DNA of 64,000 nt from Streptomyces sp. NRRL S-340 (GCF_000720185.1 NZ_JOIY01000014.1:124001-188000), one strand, 5' to 3'; numbered from the stretch's first letter, positions 1 through 8,900 are shown. Made by a program: numbers and translations. The notes: generated from the sequence alone by a model not told the origin.

Positions 1-349
1 CGGTCACCACCCACATCAGCCAGTACGTCCAGCCGGTGAAGTAGCCGAAGAACGGCCCGAGGAACTCCCGGGAGTACTCCGCGAAGGAGCCCGAGACGGG
101 GCGGTACATGAGCAGTTCGCCCAGTGCCCGCATGATGAAGAAGATGATCAGACCGGCGAGGGCGTACATGAGGATGAGACTGGGCCCGGCCTTGGCGATG
201 TTCGCCCCCGCGCCCAGGAAGAGACCGACGCCGATGGCGCCGCCGATCGCGATCATCTGGACCTGGCGGCTGCCGAGTCCCCGTTCATAGCCCTCTTCAG
301 CGGTTTCGGTGCTCCGCGAGGAGGACGCGGCGACCTTCGATGAGGTCAT
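1..349 (-). CDS. Amino acid permease, APC family (N-terminal part only)
   Basis: This gene runs off the left edge of the window, so only about 116 N-terminal residues are visible. After a hydrophilic start (MTSSKVAASS) comes the sequence ERGLGSRQVQMIAIGGAIGV, the conserved entry into the first membrane helix of the amino acid/polyamine/organocation (APC) family. A second helix follows (ILMYALAGLIIFFIMRALGE), then the motif PVSGSFAEYSREFLGPFFGY typical of the GABA/proline/asparagine permease subgroup. The product should be a plasma-membrane, proton-coupled amino acid importer. The substrate cannot be told from this fragment. The ATG lies at 349-347. The 340 bp upstream are unusually AT-rich for this genome and probably hold its promoter, divergent from the transporter remnant at 695. 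Confidence 0.85.
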   Translation of the reverse strand, partial: MTSSKVAASSSRSTETAEEGYERGLGSRQVQMIAIGGAIGVGLFLGAGANIAKAGPSLILMYALAGLIIFFIMRALGELLMYRPVSGSFAEYSREFLGPFFGYFTGWTYWLMWVVT

Positions 350-694
350 GGTCGTGTGCCTTTCTCCATGCCGGTCCGGGGCCGTGGACGGGCCGCGGAC
401 CAGGTCTCGATCTGCCGGAAACGCAGTGGAGTTCTGCCGGGCCGACCCTCGGTCGTCCCGGCGGCGCACCCGGTACGCAGTACGTGTGGTGTTCGCCGGG
501 CGGTCGTGCAGATGTATCACGTCGGCAACCCTGCCCACACCCACCGTCACCTATCCAGTTACTCTTTTGTTATGTATATTGCTCGACTCAGAGGGCGATA
601 AACGCTGGCGATGCCACCTTCAGGCCTCACTTTCCAAGGCAGGGAAGGACGCACTCCTTGACATCCTTTCAACTCTGCTACCTAACATGTATGT
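350..694. promoter_or_regulatory. Divergent intergenic region with a promoter for the gene at 695
   Basis: No gene is visible here. On the plus strand TTGACA (658-663) and TAACAT (683-688) are separated by 19 bp and sit just before the ATG at 695. Transcription would begin at or next to the start codon, giving a leaderless mRNA, which is common in Streptomyces. A/T-rich sequence at about 550-605 may carry the promoter of the leftward permease. The -35 match is seen directly; promoter activity is inferred. Confidence 0.45.
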
Positions 695-1561
695 ATGCGT
701 AGCCCACTCCGGCGGTACGGCGCCCAGCACCCGAAGCCGGTCCGGCTCGTTCTCCGCGGACAGCGGGGGCCCGCCGCCCTGCCGGCCGTCGCATCGCTGG
801 TCGCGGTCACGGCCGTGTGGGGTTCCACGTTCCTCGTCGTGCAGGACGCCACCCGCCTTAGAGCTGCGAACAAAAGGGGCGCCCGGCTCGCGGCGTCCGG
901 CACGCACGCTCGCGGCGTTGCCGGAAGGCCCTGGTAGCTCCGCTACAAGGACCTTCCGACGGTCTCCGCCTTCGTCACCGGACTCTTCGTCGTGCTGACC
1001 CCGCTGCTCGCGGCCCTCGTGCTGCGCCGGCGCGTCACCCGCGCCGGCTGGACGGGAACGGCCCTGGCGGCGGGCGGGCTGGGTCTGCTGACGCTGCGCG
1101 GTCTCGGCATGGGCCCGGGTGAGCTGCTGACCCTGGGGTGCGCGGTGTGCATCGCGCTCCAGATCGTGGGCACCAGCGCGTGGGGAGCCGACCAGGACCC
1201 CTATGCACTGGCGTTCGCGCAGACCCTGGCCGTGGCCGTGGCCGCCTCCCTGGCGGCGGTCCCGGGAGGGCTGCGCTTCGTCCCGCCCGACGCGTCGGCC
1301 TGGTTCGCGGTCCTGTGGACGGGGGGCCTGGCCACAGCCGCGGCTCTGGTCGTCCAGACCTGGGCACAGAGCAGGCTCGGTGCCACGCGGGTGGCCGTCA
1401 TCATGACCCTGGAGCCCGTCTTCGCCGCTGCCCTGAGCGCACTGGCCGGACATGAACTGACAACGCGTCAGCTACTCGGAGCCGGTCTGGTGCTGCTGGC
1501 CATGTTCGTCGTGGAGATCGGTTCCCTGCCGGGCTCCGTGGCGGCGGCGCCGGTGCCGTGA
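695..1561 (+). pseudogene. EamA/DMT-family transporter, broken by an inserted repeat and an internal deletion
   Basis: The N-terminal piece (about 695-857) ends with AVTAVWGSTFLVVQDAT, the first helix of an EamA (drug/metabolite transporter) protein. The frame then enters a repeat element and hits a stop at 935-937. The family sequence resumes in frame at about 959 (TVSAFVTGLFVVLTPLLAAL) and continues to a normal C-terminal EamA domain ending at 1561. Intact relatives have roughly 60 residues (helices 2 to 4) between the two pieces, and these are absent. The gene therefore suffered both insertion and loss. The C-terminal part could be translated from a GTG at 992, but half an EamA transporter is unlikely to work. 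Confidence is high that it is broken; the substrate is unknown. Confidence 0.8.
858..958 (+). repeat. MITE-like element, copy 1 (left part only)
   Basis: It starts with the terminal repeat TTAGAGCTGCGAACAAAAG at 858-876, identical to the reverse complement of the right end of the complete copy at 62647-62814. It follows that copy for about 100 bp to ACAAGGACCTTCCG, where transporter sequence resumes. The right half is missing. It lies at the breakpoint of the DMT transporter gene. Confidence 0.85.
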
Positions 1562-1960
1562 CCTGGTGGCCGCGGCAGCCACTTCCTTCCCGGGCCCGGC
1601 ACCGCTCCCGTCTCACCGTTCACACCTCACCGTTCCCGGCCCGCCGTCCGGGGCCCGAGGGCTTCGCCGTCCCGCTGTGCCCGGTGACGTGCCGGTCGTC
1701 GACAACGCCGCCGTGGTGCACGGCGGGGTCGTCTTCCGTCCCCGTTGCGACGGCACCGGCCGGTGGCCAAAGGGCGTCCTCGTCCGGGCCACGGGGCCGG
1801 CCCGGACGCTAGGCGCACGAGCACGGCCGCCACCAGGTGCCGGCACGGCCGGCGCCGGTGTCCGGGGAAGACACGCACGCGGCCGGCCGGGGCGGGCCGG
1901 CGGTCACCGGCGCAGGGGACGGTGACCGGGGACACCGCGGCCGTCGGCCCTCAGCCGGGT
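1562..1960. other. Intergenic region, no gene recognised
   Basis: Between the transporter remnant and the CGNR gene there are about 400 bp of GC-rich sequence with no reading frame resembling a protein family. The two flanking genes converge, so a terminator is expected, but I found no clean hairpin. Confidence 0.4.
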
Positions 1961-2500
1961 TCACTGGCGGCGACGTGCCCGCAGAGCGGCGGACTTGACC
2001 CGGTTCCCGCAGGTTCTCATCGCGCACCATTCCCGCCGGTGGCCCCGGGAACGGTCGAGGTAGACCTGGGTGCACCCGGGACGGGCGCACTCACGCAGCA
2101 GGACCGCCTCCGCGCTCGCGAGCAGGCTCACCGTCTCGCGCGCCAGGTCCGTCAGCGCCTGCGCGGCCGATCCGGTGCGGCTCGTCCCGTGGGCCCCCAG
2201 CCGCACCGAAACGGGACTCTTCGCGGCCTGACGGTTCACCGCGGTCATCGCGGCGGGGGGAAACGGTTCGCCGGTGCGGCGCGCGGTCACCAGCTCGTAG
2301 ATGCCCTCGCGCAGGCCCACGGCGGCCCGGAGGTCCGACTCCCCGGATCCGGGCGCCTCGTCGAGCAGTCCGGACTCCACGAGCCAGGAGTCCAGGAGCC
2401 GGGGCGTACCGATCCTCTCCACCGGAACCGGTGCGTGTCGCGCCTGAAGGGTGCCCAGGAAGTCGAGGGCGGGCGTCCCGCACAGAAATACATGTTTCAC
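1961..2500 (-). CDS. CGNR zinc-finger protein (ABATE/DUF1470 type), probable regulator
   Basis: The product has 179 residues. The N-terminal domain starts FLCGTPALDFLGTLQ, typical of the stress-associated ABATE domain. The C-terminal half carries the CGNR zinc finger: CARPGCTQVYLDRSRGHRRE followed by WCAMRTCGNRVKSAALR, with four cysteines in the expected CX4C...CX4C spacing. Family members are small, presumably DNA-binding proteins of Actinobacteria whose targets are mostly unknown. I chose the GTG at 2500-2498 because AGGAGAG precedes it by four bases; other in-frame starts upstream have no such site. The length fits the family. No operon partner is visible, as both neighbours are on the other strand. 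Confidence 0.8.
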   Translation of the reverse strand: MKHVFLCGTPALDFLGTLQARHAPVPVERIGTPRLLDSWLVESGLLDEAPGSGESDLRAAVGLREGIYELVTARRTGEPFPPAAMTAVNRQAAKSPVSVRLGAHGTSRTGSAAQALTDLARETVSLLASAEAVLLRECARPGCTQVYLDRSRGHRREWCAMRTCGNRVKSAALRARRRQ

Positions 2501-2753
2501 ATCACTCTCCTGACAGGTGACTGGAATGCCACCCCTCAAAGTAACCCCCTCAACCGGTGACAGTCGAGAAGGCGTGCTGTGCCGTTCGTCAAACCGTCCG
2601 CACGGCGGGCGTGTCGCTCCGTCACACGTGTGGCGGGATTCGCCCTTCCCCGCATATGCTTGAAGGTGCAAGCATGTCTTCGGCGGCGTCGGCCGGACCG
2701 CACGGAAACGTTCCTCACTCATTCGTCACCGCATCCAGGACAAAGGTGGGTAC

Positions 2754-3116
2754 ATGCTCATGCTGAAGACCAAGATCGCCGGTGCTGCCGCCGCGCTGGC
2801 CGCCGCCGGGGCGCTGCTGGGGCTCGGAGCCGGGACCGCGGGGGCCGCCGGCTGGCCGCCCCTCCAGGAAGGTGCGTACCTCTACTCGGGCCCCACCGGA
2901 ACCGGCACCGTGACCAGGGCCGACCTCACCGATCCGGGTACCTGCCACACGCTGTCCAAGGCCGCCGTGTCGGTCCAGGTCGCTTCCGGCTCCTGGGCTC
3001 TGGAACTCTACTCAGGGGCCGGATGCACCGGTTCCACCCCCTGGCGCACCAGTTCCCTGGCCCAGCAGAACCTCCCCTGGAACATGCTGAGCTACCGGGT
3101 GGTCCCGGCGACGTGA
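2754..3116 (+). CDS. Small secreted protein, Sec signal peptide
   Basis: The product has about 120 residues. An N-terminal signal peptide (MLMLKTKIAG, then an alanine-rich core ending near GAGTAGAAG) should direct Sec export. The mature part of roughly 85 residues has two cysteines and is rich in Gly, Ser, Thr and aromatic residues (EGAYLYSGPTGTGTV, WALELYSGAGCTGS). This is compatible with a small beta-rich, beta/gamma-crystallin or I36-inhibitor-like fold, but I see no defining motif. A second ATG at 2760 is an equally good start. It resembles in style the secreted proteins at 8514, 15351 and 15716. The function is unknown. Confidence 0.7.
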   Translation: MLMLKTKIAGAAAALAAAGALLGLGAGTAGAAGWPPLQEGAYLYSGPTGTGTVTRADLTDPGTCHTLSKAAVSVQVASGSWALELYSGAGCTGSTPWRTSSLAQQNLPWNMLSYRVVPAT

Positions 3117-3579
3117 CGCCGCTTCCCGCGGCCGTGGCGCCACCGGGCCGGCGCAGCGGTGCGGCCACGGGAACGACACCCGCATGACCGATGGACTCAG
3201 CAGTGCCTGAGCCCCGTCGACCACATGACGGTCCCGGCCCCCGCCCTCATCCACGGAGCTCCCATGCGCACCCGGCAGAGACCGAGCAGCCGGTCGTGAG
3301 GGACCCGCTCGCACGGCGCCGCACCACCCTCGCCGCGGTGCCGGGCGGCGATCGGGCGCGTTGAGGAGAATCGTCCTCGCGGGCCCGCAGAACTCCCGCT
3401 GCCGGACGGTGGCGCAGCGGGGAGACGGCGGCCGCCCCGGCTCGTCCCACTACTCCGGGCGGCCGCCGTGAAGACCGGGACCCGGCGGGGCTCCGCTCGA
3501 CGCCGCCGACACTGCCGGAGGCCCCCCGCCGCCGGCCAGGGCACTCCGGCCGCCCGCCGGGACCTCCTCCACGCCGCGG
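3117..3579. other. Intergenic region, no gene recognised
   Basis: About 460 bp separate the secreted-protein gene from the convergent XRE-NB-ARC regulator. Reading frames exist in all phases, as expected for high GC, but none has a family resemblance or a ribosome binding site that I trust. Confidence 0.4.
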
Positions 3580-5838
3580 CTACCCGGCGGCGGTCTCGTC
3601 CCGCGGATGGGCCGCGGACTGCGCGCGGGCGCGCATCTGCGCGGCGCGCGGACTGCCGATCTCCTGCAGCAGCTCGACCGCCCGCGTCCAGCTCGCCCGC
3701 GCCGCTTCCGCGTCCCCCAGCTCCAGCTGGGCCTCCGCCAGGTGGTCCAGGACCTCGGCCTGGTTGTAGCCGTCCAGCACCTCTCCGTAGAGCTTGAGCG
3801 ACTTGCGGTAGTTCTCGACCGCCGCGTCGAGATCGCCCAGGCGGTGCTGCGCGTAGCCGATGCTGTCCCAGGTCGCGGCCTCGTTGCGGAGGTTGCCGTT
3901 GCCCTGGAGGATGGGCAGCGCCTCCTGGCACATCGCGATGGCCTCCTCGTACCGGCCGAGCAGGGCCAGGTACCAGCCGACCGCGTTGAGTTCGCGCGCC
4001 ACCTCGTTGCGTTCCGGGAGCGTACGGTAGATCGCCAGCGCGCGCCGGGCGTGGTGGAGGGCCTGCTCGTGGCGCCCCTGCCGGCCGCGCACCCAGCCGA
4101 TGCTCCGCTCGGTGGCCGCGCGCTCGGCCGGCCCCAGCCGGTGCAGCTGCCCGAGCATCAGGTCGACCTGTTCGTCGGCCTCGCCCGCCTGCCCCGACTC
4201 GGCCAGCGCACGCGCCAGACTCGCGCAGTTCACGGTGATGGCCGTCGGATCGTCCATCGCGAGCGCGGCCTGGAGCGCGACGCGCTTGGTGGAGGCCTCC
4301 TCGGCCCACCGGCCCGTGAAGGAGAAGTAGCCCACCCAGTCGGCCGTCAGATGCGTACGCTGCCGCAGCAGCCGGGGATCGTCCAGGGCGGTCAGCGCGG
4401 CCATGACCGTCGCCTCCTCCTGGCGGTACCAGTCCAGTGCCTCGGCGCGGTCGTCGATCACGACCCGTGCCACCCCCGGCATCGGCGGAGGGGCGGCCGT
4501 GCGTCCGGGCCGGGTGTCCAGCACCCGGGCGGCCGCGTGGGCGTTGTGGCGCAGGTAGTCCAGGAGGCGTGTCTCGGCGCCGTGGCGGTCGTCCTCCTCC
4601 TGCGCGCACAGTTCGCCGCCGTAGGCCCGTACCAGGTCGTGCAGGATGTAGCGGCCGTCGGCGTCGCGGGAGAGCAGACTGGCCGCGGTCAGCTCGCGCA
4701 GGTGGCGGCGGGCCTCGGCCATCCCGACGGCCGCGAGGGAGGCGGCGGCCTCCGCGGACGCCGCAGGACCGGGGTGCAGGGACAGCAGGCGGAAGAAGCG
4801 CGCCGCGCCCGGGGTGAGCGCCCGGTAGGACCAGGAGAAGACGGCGCGGACGTCGCCCCGCCGGTCGTCGGCCGACAGCGCGTCGAGCCGGGAGGCCTTC
4901 AGTTCGCGCACGGCACCCTGAAGCGGCATCTGCGGGGCGGCACTGAGCTGGGCGCCCATGACGGCCACCGCCAGCGGCAGGTACCCGCACAGCCCGACCA
5001 GACGCGCGGCGGCCCCGGGCTCCGCCGCGCACCGCTCCTCCCCGATCCGGGCGGCCAGTCCGGCGACGGCCTCCTCCTCGCTCCACACGTCCAGACCGAC
5101 CAGCGTGGCGCCGTCCGTGGCGGCCAGCCCGGACAGCTGGTTGCGCGAGGTGATGAGCGTCAGGCATCCCGCGGAGGCGGGCAGCAGCGGCCGTACCTGC
5201 TCGGCGTCGCGCGCGTTGTCCAGCAGCACGATCAGCCGCAGGGCGGCGGTCCGCTCACGGAAGACGGTGCTGCGCTCGCGCGTGCCGGGCGGGATGTCAC
5301 TGCTGGGCACGCCGAGCGCGCTCAGGAACCGGCCGAGCACCTCGCCCGGCTCCAGCGGGGACCCGGAGTCCTCGAAGCCGCGCAGGTTCACGTACAGCTG
5401 GCCGTCCGGGAAACGGTCCGCCACCCGGTGCGCCCAGTGCACCGCCAGCGTCGTCTTGCCCACCCCGGCCATGCCCCCGATCGCCGAGATGACGACGTGC
5501 CCGGCGCCCACCGTGATCTGTGCGCCCAGACCCTGGACGGCCGACAGGGTGTCCTGACGGCCGCGGAACACCGCCAGGTCGGGCGGCAGTTGCTGCGGGA
5601 CCTGCCCGGTACGCCGGCCCGGAGCGGCCGCCTGCACCAGCCGCCGCCGCTCCTGCTCACCCAGCTCCAGCGCGTCCATCAGCTCGGCCAGCGTCGCCTG
5701 CCGCGGAAGACTCTTCCCCCGCTCCATGTCACTGATGGCCCGGACGCTCACCCCCGACGCGTCCGCCAGACCCTCCAGCGTCAGCAGCGAACGCCGCCGT
5801 GCCTGCCGCAGCAACCGGCCGAACTCACCCTTGTCCAT
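3580..5838 (-). CDS. XRE-NB-ARC-TPR transcriptional regulator (STAND family), copy 1
   Basis: The product has 752 residues. It begins with a Cro/CI-type HTH (residues about 4-60; LTLEGLADASGVSVRAISDM, SLPRQATLAELMDALEL). An NB-ARC ATPase domain follows, with P-loop GGMAGVGKTTLA at 121-132, a Walker B-like LRLIVLLDNARDAEQV near 202, and a GLCGYLPLAVAVMG (GxP) motif. The C-terminal 300 residues are tetratricopeptide repeats (for example EAIAMCQEALPILQGNGNLR). STAND proteins of this design act as nucleotide-driven switches; in Streptomyces they are usually pathway or stress regulators related to the AfsR ATPase half. A close paralogue lies at 17045-19270. Both share a motif about 75 bp upstream of their ATG. 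The signal and target genes cannot be read from the sequence. Confidence 0.9.
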   Translation of the reverse strand: MDKGEFGRLLRQARRRSLLTLEGLADASGVSVRAISDMERGKSLPRQATLAELMDALELGEQERRRLVQAAAPGRRTGQVPQQLPPDLAVFRGRQDTLSAVQGLGAQITVGAGHVVISAIGGMAGVGKTTLAVHWAHRVADRFPDGQLYVNLRGFEDSGSPLEPGEVLGRFLSALGVPSSDIPPGTRERSTVFRERTAALRLIVLLDNARDAEQVRPLLPASAGCLTLITSRNQLSGLAATDGATLVGLDVWSEEEAVAGLAARIGEERCAAEPGAAARLVGLCGYLPLAVAVMGAQLSAAPQMPLQGAVRELKASRLDALSADDRRGDVRAVFSWSYRALTPGAARFFRLLSLHPGPAASAEAAASLAAVGMAEARRHLRELTAASLLSRDADGRYILHDLVRAYGGELCAQEEDDRHGAETRLLDYLRHNAHAAARVLDTRPGRTAAPPPMPGVARVVIDDRAEALDWYRQEEATVMAALTALDDPRLLRQRTHLTADWVGYFSFTGRWAEEASTKRVALQAALAMDDPTAITVNCASLARALAESGQAGEADEQVDLMLGQLHRLGPAERAATERSIGWVRGRQGRHEQALHHARRALAIYRTLPERNEVARELNAVGWYLALLGRYEEAIAMCQEALPILQGNGNLRNEAATWDSIGYAQHRLGDLDAAVENYRKSLKLYGEVLDGYNQAEVLDHLAEAQLELGDAEAARASWTRAVELLQEIGSPRAAQMRARAQSAAHPRDETAAG

Positions 5839-5913
5839 CCCACCCCCGCGGGGCCGCCCCCGACGTGCCTGCCGTGCCCGCCGGCCCTGCCCCGCGACGC
5901 CGCGGAACCAGCC

Positions 5914-5937
5914 GTTGTGGATTGACCATTAAAGCAA
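5914..5937 (-). promoter_or_regulatory. Motif shared upstream of both XRE-NB-ARC regulators
   Basis: Reading the plus strand, GTTGTGGATTGACCATTAAA starts at 5914, and the same block (GTTGTGGAGTGATCGGTCCA) starts at 19341 upstream of the paralogue. The distance to the start codons is almost equal (76 and 71 bp). This suggests a shared promoter or autoregulatory site. Inferred from two instances only. Confidence 0.4.
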
Positions 5938-6064
5938 ACCCGGCCGACGGCAGGCCGAATGACCCGGGGCCGGACGGGGATCGGCAGTCAAACGACTGAT
6001 CCGCACCGGGCGGACGGCTCGCAGAATGGGGCCCCCTGGCAAGGAACGGGAAAGGACCGCACAC

Positions 6065-6538
6065 ATGTCTGTCATCACCAGCCCGCTGCCGGAGAAGGAA
6101 CGCGAGATCGCCGGGAAGGCCCTCCAGGCCACTCTGGTCGACCTGCTCGACCTGTCCCTGGTGGCCAAACAGGCGCACTGGAACCTGTTCGGACCGCGCT
6201 TCCGCTCCATCCACGAGCAGCTCGACGAGGTGGTCACCACCGCGCGCGAGTACGCCGACACGGTCGCCGAACGCGCCGCCGCCCTCGGCGTCGCCCCCGA
6301 CGGCCGGGCCGCGACCATCGCGGCCACCAGCGGCGTACCCGCCTTTCCGCAGGGCTGGACGAGGGACGCCGCGGTCGTGGAGATCCTGGTGCGCACCTTC
6401 TCCGCCGTCATCGAGCGGGTGCGGCAGCGGATCGAGGAGACCGGGCCCGCCGACGCGGTCACCCAGGACCTGCTGATCGGTCTGACCGCCGACCTGGAGA
6501 AGCAGAGCTGGATGTTCCAGGCGGAGAACCGCGGCTGA
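6065..6538 (+). CDS. dps: Dps-family ferritin-like DNA-protection protein
   Basis: The product has 157 residues, the usual Dps length. The conserved inter-subunit ferroxidase region is visible: AKQAHWNLFGPRFRSIHEQL followed by DEVVTTAREYADTVAERAAA, giving the expected His, His, Asp and Glu metal ligands near residues 40-70. Dps dodecamers oxidise and store iron and protect DNA during starvation and oxidative stress in the cytoplasm. I chose the ATG at 6065 because GGAAAGGA lies about nine bases upstream. A pyruvate oxidase gene follows 176 bp downstream, separated by a block of degenerate repeats. Oxidase-produced peroxide is a plausible reason for the pairing, but this is inferred from position only. 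Confidence 0.9.
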   Translation: MSVITSPLPEKEREIAGKALQATLVDLLDLSLVAKQAHWNLFGPRFRSIHEQLDEVVTTAREYADTVAERAAALGVAPDGRAATIAATSGVPAFPQGWTRDAAVVEILVRTFSAVIERVRQRIEETGPADAVTQDLLIGLTADLEKQSWMFQAENRG

Positions 6539-6560
6539 GGAACGTGCGGAAACGCACAGG

Positions 6561-6680
6561 GACATGTCGGACACGACATGTCGGGAACGGCACGTCGGAC
6601 ACGACACGTAGATCGGACGTGGCACGTCGGATCCGACGGGCGCGCCGGACACGGCACGTCGGATTCGACAGGCACGACAG
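6561..6680. repeat. Degenerate tandem array of about 14-bp units between dps and poxB
   Basis: The spacer consists of repeated variants of GACACGACATGTCGGA/GGCACGTCGGACAC, with about eight units in a row, some of them locally palindromic (GACATGTC, CACGTCGG). It has no coding potential. It could be a regulator-binding array for poxB, an mRNA structure or simple slippage expansion. Confidence 0.6.
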
Positions 6681-6714
6681 GCCGGCACACGACGGACGGA
6701 AGGCAGTACCCCGC

Positions 6715-8448
6715 ATGCACACGATCGCCGACCACCTCATCGCCTCACTGAAGGCCAGCGGCGTACGCCGCCTCCACGGGCTGCCCGGCGACTCCCTCAA
6801 CGGTCTCACCGACGCCCTGCGCCGCGACGGCGAGGTCGACTGGGTCCACGTACGGCACGAGGAGAGCGCCGCCTTCGCCGCGGCGGCCGAGGCCGCCCTC
6901 ACCGGTGAACTCGCCGTCTGCGTCGGCAGTTGCGGGCCGGGCAACCTGCACCTGGTCAACGGGCTCTTCGACGCGCAGCGCAGCCGGGTGCCGGTGCTCG
7001 CCATCGCCGCCCAGATCCCCGGCCCCGAGGTCGGCTCCGGCTACTTCCAGGAGACCCGCCCGCAGGAGCTGTTCCGCGAGTGCAGCGTGTACGCGGAGGT
7101 GGTCAACAGCGCCGAGTCGGCGCCCCGCATCCTGGCGATGGCCATGCGGGCGGCCGTGGAACGCAACGGAGTGGCGGTGGTGGTGGTGCCCGGCGAGATC
7201 TTCCTCGCCAAGGCCCCCCAGGACACGCGGCCCACCGTGGTCCGCGCGGCCCGCACGGTCGCCCGGCCGCAGGAGGCGGACCTGCGGGAGGCCGCCGCGC
7301 TGCTGAACGCCGGACGGCGGGTGACCGTGCTGGCGGGCGCGGGCGCGGCCGGCGCCCACGACGACCTGGTCCGGCTGGCCGGGGTCCTCAAGGCGCCGGT
7401 GGTGCACACCCTGCGCGGCAAGGAGTACGTCGAGTACGACAACCCCTACGACGTCGGACTCACCGGCCTGCTCGGCTTCGCCTCCGGCTACAAGGCGATC
7501 GAGGAGGCCGACACCCTGCTCATGCTCGGCACGGACTTCCCCTACCGGCAGTTCTACCCGAAGCACGCGAAGGTCGTGCAGCTCGACATACGCGGCGAGC
7601 AGATCGGCCGCCGCACGCAGGTCGACCTGCCCCTGGTGGGCAGTGTCCGCGACACCCTGCCCGCGCTGCTGCCGCTGCTGACGGCCAAGTCCGACCGGGA
7701 CCACCTCGACCGTGCCCTGGCCCACTACACCCGCACCCGCCGGTCACTGGACGCGCTGGCGGTCAACGACCACGACCGCACCCCCATCCACCCGCAGTTC
7801 GTGGCGAGCACCCTCGACCGCCTCGCCGACGACGACGCCGTCTTCACCACGGACGTCGGCTCGCCCGTGGTCTGGGCGGCCCGCTACCTGACGTTCAACG
7901 GACGGCGGCGCCTGCTCGGTTCCTTCAACCACGGTTCGATGGCCTGCGCGCTGCCGCACGCGGTCGGCGCCCAGGCGGCGTACCCCGGGCGGCAGGTCGT
8001 CGCCCTCGCCGGTGACGGCGGACTCACCATGCTGCTCGGCGAACTGTTCACGCTGCGGCAGAACGGGCTGCCCGCCAAGATCGTCGTCTTCAACAACGGC
8101 TCGCTCAACTTCGTCGAACTGGAGATGAAAGCGGCGGGTGTCGTCAACTTCGGTACCGAGCTGGACAATCCCGACCTCGCGGCGGTCGCCTCCGCGATCG
8201 GACTGTGGGCGCGGCGGGTCGAACGCCCCAGCGACCTGGAGGGCGCGCTGAAGGACGCGTTCGCACACGACGGCCCGGCCGTCGTCGAGGTGATGACGGC
8301 CCGGCAGGAACTGTCGGTGCCGCCCGCGATCACCATGGAGCAGGCCAAGGGCTTCACCCTCTACGCCATCCGTACGATCCTGTCCGGCCGCGGCGAGGAA
8401 CTGCTGGACCTGGTCTCCACCAACGTGTCCCGGCGGATCCTGCGTTAG
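6715..8448 (+). CDS. poxB: Thiamine-diphosphate-dependent pyruvate oxidase / pyruvate:quinone dehydrogenase-like enzyme
   Basis: The product has 577 residues, the length of PoxB. The TPP-activating glutamate lies in VRHEESAAFAAAAEAAL near residue 50. The central FAD/DHS-like domain follows (RRVTVLAGAGAAGAHDDLVR). The TPP-Mg motif GDGGLTMLLGELFTLRQNGL with NNGSLNFVELEM is in the C-terminal third. The family decarboxylates pyruvate to acetate and CO2, passing electrons through FAD to quinone or oxygen at the inner membrane face. The start ATG at 6715 is preceded by GGAAGG. The repeat array at 6561-6680 lies directly upstream and may be regulatory. Acetolactate synthase is less likely, because the sequence matches PoxB start to end (MHTIADHLIASLKASGVRRL). 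A separate, more distant TPP enzyme lies at 52194. Confidence 0.85.
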   Translation: MHTIADHLIASLKASGVRRLHGLPGDSLNGLTDALRRDGEVDWVHVRHEESAAFAAAAEAALTGELAVCVGSCGPGNLHLVNGLFDAQRSRVPVLAIAAQIPGPEVGSGYFQETRPQELFRECSVYAEVVNSAESAPRILAMAMRAAVERNGVAVVVVPGEIFLAKAPQDTRPTVVRAARTVARPQEADLREAAALLNAGRRVTVLAGAGAAGAHDDLVRLAGVLKAPVVHTLRGKEYVEYDNPYDVGLTGLLGFASGYKAIEEADTLLMLGTDFPYRQFYPKHAKVVQLDIRGEQIGRRTQVDLPLVGSVRDTLPALLPLLTAKSDRDHLDRALAHYTRTRRSLDALAVNDHDRTPIHPQFVASTLDRLADDDAVFTTDVGSPVVWAARYLTFNGRRRLLGSFNHGSMACALPHAVGAQAAYPGRQVVALAGDGGLTMLLGELFTLRQNGLPAKIVVFNNGSLNFVELEMKAAGVVNFGTELDNPDLAAVASAIGLWARRVERPSDLEGALKDAFAHDGPAVVEVMTARQELSVPPAITMEQAKGFTLYAIRTILSGRGEELLDLVSTNVSRRILR

Positions 8449-8464
8449 CGCCGAAGGGACGTGC

Positions 8465-8507
8465 GCGCGGCCGGTCCGTCCCTGGCACGGGGGCGGACCG
8501 GCCGCGC
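8465..8507. terminator. Bidirectional terminator hairpin
   Basis: A perfect 14-bp stem (GCGCGGCCGGTCCG at 8465 pairing with CGGACCGGCCGCGC ending at 8507) with a 15-base loop sits between the convergent poxB and secreted-protein genes. No U-tract follows, which is normal for Streptomyces terminators. Confidence 0.7.
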
Positions 8508-8513
8508 GTACGG

Positions 8514-8900
8514 TCAGCGCGCGCGGAAGCTGTGTGTCGGGCCGAACGTCAGCCACGAGTGGAAGTCGCCCGCGGGCTCGGTCACCGAGTCGCCGGTGCA
8601 GTCGGCGTTCTTGTAGTAGCTCACCGGCCCGTTCGTCATGTTGTAGTCCGCCAGGACACCGAACGGCGTGGTGACGCACTGGCTGTCGACGTCCTGGTAC
8701 AGGGCCACTTTGCCGCTGAACCACTGGTTGTCGTAGAGACACACGTTTCCGCTGCCCACGGTGGCGCACCGGTCGTCGGCCCTGTCCAGGATCGTCGGCC
8801 CGGAGGTCGCCGAGGCCGTGCCGGGGGCCAGCCCCAGCAGCGCGGCGGCGGCCGCGGAGGCGAGGGCTGTGGTGACATGTCTGCGGGGGGACCTGCGCAT
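8514..8900 (-). CDS. Small secreted protein, peptidase-inhibitor I36-like
   Basis: The product has 128 residues. A twin-arginine-flavoured basic start (MRRSPRRHVTTALASAAAAA) and hydrophobic core end near GTASA, giving a typical signal peptide. The mature region has four cysteines and the pattern NVCLYDNQWFSGKVALYQDV, then SYYKNADCTGDS. This resembles the beta/gamma-crystallin-like or I36 inhibitor proteins common in Streptomyces exoproteomes. A GAGGAG site lies six bases before the ATG at 8900; longer upstream frames lack such a site. Function is unknown beyond export. It is one of four such genes in the first 16 kb. Confidence 0.75.
   Translation of the reverse strand: MRRSPRRHVTTALASAAAAALLGLAPGTASATSGPTILDRADDRCATVGSGNVCLYDNQWFSGKVALYQDVDSQCVTTPFGVLADYNMTNGPVSYYKNADCTGDSVTEPAGDFHSWLTFGPTHSFRAR

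Noticed and set aside
309..998. Plus-strand frames over the permease upstream region
   Set aside because: There is no family resemblance; the region is promoter DNA plus the beginning of the DMT remnant and the repeat.
6561..6680. CRISPR-like repeat array
   Set aside because: Units are too short, degenerate and without unique spacers of fixed length.
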